Assembly: GCF_963677065.1 (NCBI RefSeq) | Contig: NZ_OY781872.1 | Span: 2,723,419-2,787,418, forward strand | Length of the DNA stretch: 64,000 nucleotides | Direction: 5' to 3' | DNA from: an uncultured Methanoregula sp. | Lineage (GTDB): Archaea > Halobacteriota > Methanomicrobia > Methanomicrobiales > Methanospirillaceae | Shown: piece by piece, positions 42,118 through 49,872 of the stretch | Position numbering within the stretch: the stretch's first letter is position 1 | How the letters are laid out: each line of letters begins with the position of its first letter | Notes under the pieces: model-generated | Told to the model about the DNA's origin: nothing | What the model saw: only the letters and a program-made list of their open reading frames with translations | Databases searched by the model: none | Program-made: the position numbers and the translations under genes

Positions 42118-43452
42118 ATGAATAACTTTGAATATTACCTGGAAAGTTCCGGCCCGGAATACGAATCTCTCGAGGACTGGGTTCTCAACGAATCGATCCG
42201 GTTCTCTCCCGGTTCGCCCGGCATCTTCAACATAACCGTCAAAAGGCTCATCGGCCTCCTCAGCCCCGCAGTCGAACTGCTCGGTTTCGGCGAGGCACTC
42301 CATGGCGGCGAAGAGATCCTCCTGCTCAGGAACCGGCTCTTCCAGCAGCTTGTACAAAAGCACGGCTACAGCGCCATCGCCATAGAGAGCAGTTTTCCCC
42401 GGGCGCATGCGGTGAACGAGTATGTCAATGGTCGCGGCCCGAAATCGTACGATGATATACGGGAGACCGGGTTCAGCCATAATTTCGGCCTGCTCGATGC
42501 CAACCGGGAACTCATAGAATGGATCCGGCAGTACAATGCCGACCCTTCCCACACAACAAAAGTCCGGTTCTACGGCTTCGACAGCCCGACCGAGATGACC
42601 ATGAGCGACAGCCCCCGGCAGCTCCTGCAGTTCGTTCTTAAGTATCTCTCTTCGGCTGACGAAACCGATGACACCGATCGTTCTGACCGGATCAACGCCC
42701 TCCTTGGAGAAGATGCTGCATGGGAGAACCCTGCTGCGATGACGGACCCGGAGCAATCGATCGGACGTTCGCCGGCTGCAAACGGACTGAGGATCGAGAC
42801 CGAGGATCTCATCATGGAACTGGCCACCCGTTGCCCGGAACTGGTGGCAAAGACCGGCAGCGACAACTACCGTGAAGCGGTCCAGTATGCCTCGGTGGCC
42901 CGGCAGCTCCTGGACTACCATGCCCTGCTTGCAAAGAAGCTGGCGCCGGGGGAACGGATCAGGAACAGCCTTGGCTGGCGCGATGCGATGATGGCGGACA
43001 ATCTCGCGTATGCGGTCTCGTGTGAACGGGGCCGGGGGAAGGTCTTTGCCTTTGCCCACAACAGCCACCTGCAGCGCGGACCGGCCCGGTGGCAGCTCGG
43101 CAAGCACGCACTCACCTGGTGGCCTGCGGGAGCGCATCTCCAGGAGCTCCTCGGCCCGGGGTATGCAGCCATCGGGTCTGCAGTCGGCGCCTGCGAAGGG
43201 AATGGTACCGGGGAGCCTGAAAACGGCACGCCGGAATCTCTGCTGACTGCCGTGCCGGGGCCGGCCCGGTTCATCCCGACATATCGTGGCAGGGGACTCC
43301 CGGCATCAGAGATTGCAGCTCTGCGAATCCGTCCGGTAAGTCGGAAGAACCCGGGATATTTTGCCCTGACTCCCCAGAGCTTCTCCGATTTTGACTGGCT
43401 CGCGGTCCTGGATTCCGTAAGATATGCCCGGGGCAGCCCGGACGTCGCGTAA
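42118..43452 (+). CDS. Erythromycin esterase family protein
   Basis: A 444-residue member of the erythromycin esterase/succinoglycan-biosynthesis-like family. Key segments: LLGFGEALHGGEEILLLRNRL (~56-76) with the catalytic Glu/His, YSAIAIESSFPRAH (~83-96), FYGFDSP (~153), NLAYAVSCERGRGKVFAFAHNSHLQRG (~297-323) with the second His, and GAHLQELLG. EreA/EreB hydrolyse macrolide lactones; here, in an archaeon, the substrate is unknown. It is placed between uvrA and uvrC on the same strand but with long gaps, so no operon is implied. Confidence 0.85.
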   Translation: MNNFEYYLESSGPEYESLEDWVLNESIRFSPGSPGIFNITVKRLIGLLSPAVELLGFGEALHGGEEILLLRNRLFQQLVQKHGYSAIAIESSFPRAHAVNEYVNGRGPKSYDDIRETGFSHNFGLLDANRELIEWIRQYNADPSHTTKVRFYGFDSPTEMTMSDSPRQLLQFVLKYLSSADETDDTDRSDRINALLGEDAAWENPAAMTDPEQSIGRSPAANGLRIETEDLIMELATRCPELVAKTGSDNYREAVQYASVARQLLDYHALLAKKLAPGERIRNSLGWRDAMMADNLAYAVSCERGRGKVFAFAHNSHLQRGPARWQLGKHALTWWPAGAHLQELLGPGYAAIGSAVGACEGNGTGEPENGTPESLLTAVPGPARFIPTYRGRGLPASEIAALRIRPVSRKNPGYFALTPQSFSDFDWLAVLDSVRYARGSPDVA

Positions 43453-43622
43453 CAGGGAGTCTGCCGGCACCCTGCAGCCCGTTCCGCACAACCCCCGGCC
43501 TTGCGCTCCCGCACACGGGCCCTGGAGATTCTGATCTGTTCGCTGCCCACGCCCGCATCCGCCGGGGGGTATTGAACAATGCTTATCCCTTAATAGCTGG
43601 CACGCGAGACCCTACTACAGCA

Positions 43623-45176
43623 ATGTTTGATACGGCCACCCTCCCGGCGAATCCCGGGTGTTACCAGTTCCTGGACAGTGCCGGCACGATCATTTACGTA
43701 GGGAAAGCCAAGAATCTCAAAAAACGGGTTGGCAGTTATTTCCAGAAAAAAGACCACGACCCCAAGACAAAAAAACTCGTGGAATCGATCGCATCCGTCA
43801 GCGTGATGGTGACCAACACCGAGACCGAGGCCTTCCTTCTCGAGAATAATCTCATCAAAAAATACCAGCCGAAATACAATATCGATCTCAAGGATGCCAA
43901 GCGCTATGCCTATATCGAGATAACCAGGGAGCCGTTCCCGCGGATCGGTATTGCACGAAGGACAAGCACGGAGGAGGGCATGTATTTCGGCCCGTTCGTC
44001 TCCGCAGCCGAACGCGATGCCATCCTGAAAGTGATAAAGCGGATCTTCCTGCTCCGCTCGTGCAGGAAACTGCCGAAACGCGCCTGCCTCCGGCACCATA
44101 TGCACACGTGCAGCGCTCCCTGCGCCGGGGCCGTGAGCCAGGAGGCGTACCAGGAGAACGTGAACCGGGCCATGGCGCTTCTCAAGGGAAAGGGCAGCGA
44201 ACTGCTTTCAACCCTCCGGTCGGAGATGGCCGCGCTCTCGGCGCACCAGGAATATGAAAAAGCTCTTGCCATCCGCAACCAGATAGCAGCAATAGAGCAC
44301 CTGTCCGAGCGCCAGCATGTCGAGCAGGTGAGAGAGACCGACCAGGACGTGATAGCCTACACGGTCGGCGGGTCGACGGTGTACCTGATGGTCTTCTCGG
44401 TCGAGAAAGGCCGGCTTGCCGGAAAACAGGAGTACTCGTTCGATCTCCGGGAGGATTTCTTCGAGGAGTTCCTGGTCCAGTACTATACCGATCGCACGCC
44501 CCCGGCCGAACTGATCCTTCCCCATGAGATCGACGAGGCGCTTGCAGCATATTTCACGGAACGCAAAGGCCACAGCGTGACGGTCACGGTCCCGAAGATC
44601 GGCGAGAAGAAGAAACTCCTCGCCCTTGTCGAGAAGAACATCGAACACGCATTTCTGAAAAACGACCTGAAGACAAACGATCTCCAGGCAAATCTCGGCC
44701 TTGGCAGTGCGCCCGAAGTCATCGAATGTTTCGATATCTCCCACCTGTCCGGGACCGCCATGGTGGGCTCCATGGTGCAGTTCCGGAATGGTATTCCGGA
44801 CAAGAAGAATTACCGCAGGTTCAAGATCAAGACAGTCGAAGGCATCGACGATTTTGCCTCTATCGCGGAAGTGGTGAGACGCCGGTACCGCCGGCTGATC
44901 GAAGAAGACGCGGAACTTCCCGACCTGGTCCTCATCGATGGCGGGAAAGGGCAGCTCTCCGCGGCTGCCGCTGTTCTGGAAGAACTCGGGGCGGATATTC
45001 CGGTGATTGCCATTGCAAAACGGGAGGAGGACATCTATCTCCCGGGCGAGATGCTCCCGCGCAAGCTGGACCCCAAGGGGCCTGCCCTGCACTATCTCCA
45101 GGAGATAAGAAACGAAGCTCACCGGTTTGCAATCGCCTACAACCGCCTGCTCCGGAAAAAGAAGATGGTCAAGTGA
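43623..45176 (+). CDS. uvrC: Excinuclease ABC subunit C
   Basis: A 517-residue UvrC, the dual nuclease of nucleotide excision repair. N-terminal GIY-YIG domain: GCYQFLDSAGTIIYVGKAKNLKKRVGSYF. A Cys-containing linker follows (RACLRHHMHTCSAPCAG), then the UVR motif (LRSEMAALSAHQEYEKALAIRNQI), and the RNase H-like domain with FDISHLSGTAMVGSMV and VLIDGGKGQL. The protein ends soon after NEAHRFAIAYNRLLR, lacking the terminal helix-hairpin-helix domain of bacterial UvrC. Start ATG 43623 begins with the conserved TLPANPGCYQF; an upstream in-frame ATG at 43572 adds 17 residues without support. Confidence 0.97.
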   Translation: MFDTATLPANPGCYQFLDSAGTIIYVGKAKNLKKRVGSYFQKKDHDPKTKKLVESIASVSVMVTNTETEAFLLENNLIKKYQPKYNIDLKDAKRYAYIEITREPFPRIGIARRTSTEEGMYFGPFVSAAERDAILKVIKRIFLLRSCRKLPKRACLRHHMHTCSAPCAGAVSQEAYQENVNRAMALLKGKGSELLSTLRSEMAALSAHQEYEKALAIRNQIAAIEHLSERQHVEQVRETDQDVIAYTVGGSTVYLMVFSVEKGRLAGKQEYSFDLREDFFEEFLVQYYTDRTPPAELILPHEIDEALAAYFTERKGHSVTVTVPKIGEKKKLLALVEKNIEHAFLKNDLKTNDLQANLGLGSAPEVIECFDISHLSGTAMVGSMVQFRNGIPDKKNYRRFKIKTVEGIDDFASIAEVVRRRYRRLIEEDAELPDLVLIDGGKGQLSAAAAVLEELGADIPVIAIAKREEDIYLPGEMLPRKLDPKGPALHYLQEIRNEAHRFAIAYNRLLRKKKMVK

Positions 45177-45191
45177 ACCGGTCCGGCCCGG

Positions 45192-46265
45192 TCAGCCTGC
45201 ACCGGGATTTGTACCATCCGCGTTTTCCTGCTCCTCCTCAAAGAGATGGCTGACTCCCAGCACCCGGTTGATCCAGCGGCAGTCTTCGAAGATCTGGAAC
45301 GCAAGGAAGAGCATCAGGGTCAAGGGAATGGCAAAGAACATCCCGATGAGGCCCAGCAGCCATCCCCAGAAGATGACCGAGATTATGACGATGAGGGCCG
45401 GGACTTCGAACTTCTGGGCTGCCAGGTAGGAGTAGACCGGGTTTTCGACAATAAGATTCAGCACGCAGACAGCAGCAATCACGGCAACCGCTCCCCACAC
45501 CCCGAACTGGAGCCAGGCAAAAAAGATCGCGGGCACCGATGCGATGATGAGCCCGATATACGGGATGTACCCGAGCAGGAATACGAGGATTCCCCAGAGG
45601 ATGGCCGCGTGGACGCCCATGATGCTGAGGAACCCGCCAAAGAGAATCCCGTGAATGAGATTGGTCTCGGTTCTTACAACAATGAAGTCGGTCACGTACC
45701 CCGCCATGCGGGAGACCTGCTTGATCGTTTCCGGGCTTTTTCCCCCGAGCTTCCTGAACCGGGCTTCCAGGTTCGGGGTCTCGAGCAGCAAAAAGAACGT
45801 TGTGACGCCGACAAAGAAGAGAAAGATGATGGCTTCTCCAAGACCCATGACGGATGATATCACGATCGAGAGGATACTTTCGATATTGATCTGCGGGAGG
45901 GTGAGCGCGTTGCTCGGGACCCCGAATGTCTGGAGCAGGCTCGTGATATCGGCAAGCCGCATGTTGAGTTCCTGCTGGAATTGCGGTATGTCGCTGACCA
46001 GGGTGTTGACCGACAGCACCGTCAGCAGGATGAACCCGACGATCACCAGGCACGCAACCACCGTTATCATCGAGACCGCAATGATATCGGAGACCCCTTT
46101 CTTCTTGAGCCAGGTCAGGCTGGGATACGCGAGCATGGCAAAGAAGATGGAGGTCAGGATGATCGTGACAAAAAACGTTGTCATCTTCACGGCGAGGATG
46201 ATGATGAAAACAAGTGCGATAACGAGAAGCGACCGCTCAATCCTTGAAAGTTCAGCGGGAAACAT
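45192..46265 (-). CDS. AI-2E family transporter (permease)
   Basis: A 357-residue membrane protein with about eight helices in the AI-2E/YdiK-like pattern: an N-terminal two-helix pair, a periplasmic-like amphipathic region (SDIPQFQQELNMRLADITSLL), and the conserved GVHAAILWGILVFLLGYIPYIG and PVYSYLAAQKFEVPALIVI segments, ending IGMFFAIPLTLMLFLAF. Members export signalling or small molecules, or Na+/H+; the substrate is unknown here. ATG 46265 fits the family start better than a further upstream codon. Convergent with uvrC. Confidence 0.9.
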   Translation of the reverse strand: MFPAELSRIERSLLVIALVFIIILAVKMTTFFVTIILTSIFFAMLAYPSLTWLKKKGVSDIIAVSMITVVACLVIVGFILLTVLSVNTLVSDIPQFQQELNMRLADITSLLQTFGVPSNALTLPQINIESILSIVISSVMGLGEAIIFLFFVGVTTFFLLLETPNLEARFRKLGGKSPETIKQVSRMAGYVTDFIVVRTETNLIHGILFGGFLSIMGVHAAILWGILVFLLGYIPYIGLIIASVPAIFFAWLQFGVWGAVAVIAAVCVLNLIVENPVYSYLAAQKFEVPALIVIISVIFWGWLLGLIGMFFAIPLTLMLFLAFQIFEDCRWINRVLGVSHLFEEEQENADGTNPGAG

Positions 46266-46410
46266 GGTTATCTCTCTATCTGCTGGGCCGGAATACAAAG
46301 ATTGGCATATGGTCCGGTAGGGCTGATGGAATGGAACTCACCCGGGCGTACCGGCATTATCAGTTTCCGGGTTTCCGGTCGTGAGCCCGGGCGCAATTGC
46401 AAGAGGCCCG

Positions 46411-46800
46411 TCAGTCCATCCGGTCGTTGTAACCGGCAGCCCAGTACATCAGTCTCATAAGGTCCAGGAACGGTTTCTTCTCCGTTCCCCGCCGGGTGAT
46501 GAATCCATAGGCATCGTTGATGTACGCTTCGTTTTTAAGAGCGGATGAGTCCTCCTCGGTAAAAAAGATGAAAGGGATCTGCAGGTTCTGCTCCCGCAGG
46601 GACCGCAACAGTTCGACACCGGTCATCTCGGGCATCCGGGATCCGGATACGATCACGTCCACGTCATTGGTAAAGAGCCAGACAAGGGCAGCTTCACCGG
46701 ATTCCGCGGTATGGACTTTGAACGAGCCGGTCTTCTCACAGATATCGGAAATATACGAGCCCATGGCAGGATCCGGATCCACGACAAGAGCGGAGATCAT
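46411..46800 (-). CDS. Degenerate response-regulator receiver domain protein
   Basis: A 129-residue receiver domain: ISALVVDPDPAMGSYISDI gives the acidic pair, but the phospho-acceptor site reads VDVIVSGSRMPEMTGVELL, where the usual Asp is Gly. PFIFFTEEDSSALKN follows, and the conserved Lys is not clear. It likely acts without phosphorylation or as a decoy. Start ATG 46800 is preceded by GGAGG at 5 nt; the upstream small protein ends in an ATGA overlap with it, so the genes are translated together. Confidence 0.82.
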   Translation of the reverse strand: MISALVVDPDPAMGSYISDICEKTGSFKVHTAESGEAALVWLFTNDVDVIVSGSRMPEMTGVELLRSLREQNLQIPFIFFTEEDSSALKNEAYINDAYGFITRRGTEKKPFLDLMRLMYWAAGYNDRMD

Positions 46801-47075
46801 CGAATCCTCCATACATCCGCATCCGGTTCGTGCAGGATACCGGCAGCCGGGACACCGGCCGGGCAGGAAAGTTCCACGGGATTATTCTCATCCATTGCCG
46901 GATCACAGGATGGCGGACTGGCCGCAGCGGTAGCGGCCTGGGCCGGGGATGCGATGATGAAAAGAACCGCAATTACGACAAGAGTGGCATAAAAAACCAG
47001 ATTGTGACGTTCCTTTATCCGGGGGATAAGGGAAGAATGGTTATTGGATGGTTTCTGGTTATTCCATGATTTCAT
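46797..47075 (-). CDS. Small membrane or secreted protein coupled to the receiver gene
   Basis: A 92-residue protein with a hydrophilic N-terminus, one hydrophobic segment LVFYATLVVIAVLFIIASPAQA (~27-48; signal- or anchor-like, with an AQA cleavage-type end), and a Cys-containing polar C-terminal part (SCDPAMDEN and LSCPAGVP). Its stop overlaps the start of the receiver-domain gene (ATGA). No family recognised. A partner role for the receiver protein, such as an extracytoplasmic sensor peptide, is only inference. Confidence 0.6.
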   Translation of the reverse strand: MKSWNNQKPSNNHSSLIPRIKERHNLVFYATLVVIAVLFIIASPAQAATAAASPPSCDPAMDENNPVELSCPAGVPAAGILHEPDADVWRIR

Positions 47076-47324
47076 GGCAATCAATTCCTGATTATTTTCT
47101 GGCTAACGATCTTTGATTTTATAATTGATATAAATTTCTTTTATTGGTTATACAAACGTATAATGAATACACCTGCGGGATGAGGCATTGCCGACGGAGA
47201 TTACCCCAAAGGAGCCCGGGTCTTTCAAATGAGCGCGGGCCGCACCAGGACACGGATACAAGGGTAATGATTCAGGGATTGAATCCGAAAGAAAAAGGTG
47301 AGAGGGCGGGACCGGCCGATCAGA

Positions 47325-48668
47325 TCACGAGATGAGCTGCTGAAGGGCGGTGATACGATCCTTTAATGCCCGCTCCCGCTCGGCAGATTCTGTGATATCG
47401 GTTATGGTCATATACGTGCTCATCGTATTTTCCCGCAGTGCAGCGGTAATCCTTCCAAGGAGGCAGCGGCGGGTTCCGTCCTTGCGGTTGATCCAGAGGG
47501 TGAGTTCCCCCGTCTTTTTCGCATCGCGGCTGGCATCCAGAATCATTTTTTCCAGGTACTTCTGGTCTTCATCGGAAAGAAGATCCGAAGAGTGCATCTG
47601 GATGAGTTCTTCCATGGAATAGCCGGTTATCTCGGAAACCCTGCGGTTGGCATAGGTAAAATTCCCGTTCTCCACAATGATGAGGCCGTCCTGGATATTT
47701 TCCGCCATCAGCCGGAACCGCTCCTCGCTCTCCCGCAAAAGAAGCTCCTGCCGTTTGGATTCGGTCATGTCGGTAAAGATCACGAAATTGTAATCGATAT
47801 CCTGATACCGGACATAACTGATACGGGCAGATACAAATCTCCGTTCGCCATCTTTCCTGATGATCCAGACCTGGATCTCTCTCGGTTTCTCGGGATTTTT
47901 TTCAAGTTCCGCAATCTGGTGTTTCACGATATCGTGGCATTCGGGGGCAACAATTGCAAGCGGCCCCATATGGTTGAATTCATCAAACGTGTACCCGGTA
48001 ATCTCCTCGATCCGGCGGTTGGCATACACTGTTTTGTCATTTTCAATAATTGTCAGGCCGTCCTGGATATTTTCCGCCATCATCCGGAACCGCTCCTCGC
48101 TCTCCCGGATCTGCCGTTCGGCCAGGATCTGTTCGGTGACATCCTCGAGAATGATGGTCCGGCCTTTTCCGCCATCCTCAAAAACGGCAGGAATGGATTT
48201 CTGCTTGAAGATCCTCTCACCCAGATCCCGTACATGGAATGAGAGCGTGTGCTCTTTACCCGCGGACTTTTCAGAGATTGTCTCCAGCAGTTCATGCATG
48301 TCCACATCCGGAGGGGAGAGGTAGGAAAGATTCTGCCCGACCGTGGCTTCCCTTGTTAAGTGGAGGAGTTTGAGAAAATTATCATTGATCTGGACAATGC
48401 GGGAGTCCGCATCCAGGACCATGATGAGTTCGTTTGAGTAGCTGATAAGGGCGGACAGGGGAACGCGCTGGGAGAGGGAGAACACTTTTGCCATCCCATA
48501 AGTCCTCATGTCAACCTGCCCGGAGATGAGCAGGATGTCCAGGTACCGCCCGACCGTGTTCTTGTTCTTGCCCAGCGCTTTTGAGAGATCAGTTACACTC
48601 ATGCCTTCGGGTTTTTTCTTCAGGAAATCTTTTATGAGGCTGAGCTCGTGCTGGTAATCCTGCATCAT
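47325..48668 (-). CDS. HTH-PAS regulator with three PAS domains
   Basis: A 447-residue protein. Residues ~8-68 form a helix-turn-helix of the type MSVTDLSKALGKNKNTVGRY with a wing, ending MAKVFSLSQRVP. Three PAS domains follow: ~75-185 (NELIMVLDADSRIVQINDNF), ~195-310 (DGLTIIENDKTVYANRRIEEITGY) and ~320-435 (DGLIIVENGNFTYANRRVSEITGYS). The last two are closely similar. No kinase domain: this looks like a one-component regulator that senses via PAS and binds DNA. The same N-terminal HTH occurs in the tandem genes at 54902 and 55854. Divergent from the MscS-type gene. Confidence 0.85.
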   Translation of the reverse strand: MMQDYQHELSLIKDFLKKKPEGMSVTDLSKALGKNKNTVGRYLDILLISGQVDMRTYGMAKVFSLSQRVPLSALISYSNELIMVLDADSRIVQINDNFLKLLHLTREATVGQNLSYLSPPDVDMHELLETISEKSAGKEHTLSFHVRDLGERIFKQKSIPAVFEDGGKGRTIILEDVTEQILAERQIRESEERFRMMAENIQDGLTIIENDKTVYANRRIEEITGYTFDEFNHMGPLAIVAPECHDIVKHQIAELEKNPEKPREIQVWIIRKDGERRFVSARISYVRYQDIDYNFVIFTDMTESKRQELLLRESEERFRLMAENIQDGLIIVENGNFTYANRRVSEITGYSMEELIQMHSSDLLSDEDQKYLEKMILDASRDAKKTGELTLWINRKDGTRRCLLGRITAALRENTMSTYMTITDITESAERERALKDRITALQQLIS

Positions 48669-48820
48669 TGCAATCAGTCAGATAATTAGTTATGTTGCAT
48701 GAGAAATTTATAATTGTTTTTAATCATTCACATGTATACTCAATAAGAAAAAATTATATATAAGGCAATTATCAATATAAATGTGGAAGTACATTCCAAA
48801 ACATGTAGGAAGTTTGTGTT

Positions 48821-49504
48821 ATGGTGGATACAGTAACTGTAGTTACGCAAAACCGGTGGATGGACATGATCACATCGTCCCTCCCCGCAATTCTTGGCGC
48901 GATCGTCATTCTCCTTATCGGCTGGATCATCGGAAGGCTTGTCGGAAAAGCAGTTCGGTTCGTCATTGACAAAGCCGTCTCGTATTCTTCGGTGAACCAG
49001 ACCGAACTCGGCGGCAAACTCAAGAATTCCGGAGTCTCGCTGGGATACCTCGGGGATATAGCGGCCCGATGCTGCATCTATCTGATTGCAGTCCTGGCTG
49101 CGGTTGATTTCCTCAACATGGATTACATGAGCCTCCTGATGACCGCGATCGTCGGCTACATCCCGCACATTGCAGCATTCGTCATCATCCTGATCGTAGG
49201 CTTCATCCTGATCGACTATTTCCTGGATCTCCTGGTCAAGTACCACGACACCAAGGACGTGGATCTCATCAAGCCGGTCCTGTTGATCCTGCGGATTTTC
49301 TTATACTTCGTCATCGTTATCCTCGCGCTCTCGCAGCTGATGATAGACTTGACAATCATCTACACGTTCGTCACCCCGATTGCCTGGGGTATCGGCATCG
49401 GCCTTGGTGCGGCGATCGCAATCACGTTCTGGTTCGGCATGAAGAACCGGTCCGAACAGCTCATCGACCGGTTCCTGGAAGCCATCGGGAAAAACAACCA
49501 ATAA
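48821..49504 (+). CDS. MscS-type conserved TM-helix membrane protein
   Basis: A 227-residue membrane protein of the conserved-TM-helix group related to small-conductance mechanosensitive channels: SSLPAILGAIVILLIGWIIGRLV (~19-41), LKNSGVSLGYLGDIAARCCIYLI, then further helices and a GIGIGLGAAIAITFWFG segment (~197-213) that resembles the Gly-rich pore helix. The large cytoplasmic domain of MscS is absent. A role in osmotic release is plausible but unproven. AT-rich divergent promoter shared with the HTH-PAS gene. Confidence 0.82.
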   Translation: MVDTVTVVTQNRWMDMITSSLPAILGAIVILLIGWIIGRLVGKAVRFVIDKAVSYSSVNQTELGGKLKNSGVSLGYLGDIAARCCIYLIAVLAAVDFLNMDYMSLLMTAIVGYIPHIAAFVIILIVGFILIDYFLDLLVKYHDTKDVDLIKPVLLILRIFLYFVIVILALSQLMIDLTIIYTFVTPIAWGIGIGLGAAIAITFWFGMKNRSEQLIDRFLEAIGKNNQ

Positions 49505-49872
49505 CCTGATCCCAACCCTCTCTTTTTTTAAAAACCGGTGCAGCCCGGATTGTTACAGGATTTGCGGGAACCGCGGACAATTACCAGGAGAGACACCGGT
49601 CTCGATCCAGAGAAAAATCTCACCCCGTTTTACCGGCGAAAGCCCGTCCTGGTGCAGAACGGGTACCGCTCCCGGGATTTCAGTTTTAAAAGGAGGCCGG
49701 AGATCTGCCTTCCGGGGAAGATCGATCGGAGACCTTGCACAGCAGAGAGCCAAAAGAAATTTCCCGGAACCCCATCCCACCAGATTCATCACAGAAAACA
49801 GGAAACGATACAATCACCGGACAATTTATAAAAAAATATTAACCCCCGAATTAAAACCCCTCCGGTAACCAG
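49505..49872 (+). promoter_or_regulatory. Intergenic region with aglB promoter (TATA 49825-49840)
   Basis: No convincing gene. The AT-rich TTTATAAAAAAATATT at 49825-49840 fits a TATA box placing the transcription start near 49855, shortly before the aglB ATG, with GGTAA 5 nt before the start codon. Confidence 0.5.

Noticed and set aside
41959..43137. Minus-strand frame of 392 codons
   Set aside because: Antisense to the erythromycin-esterase-like gene; no family motif and Arg/Pro-rich shadow composition.
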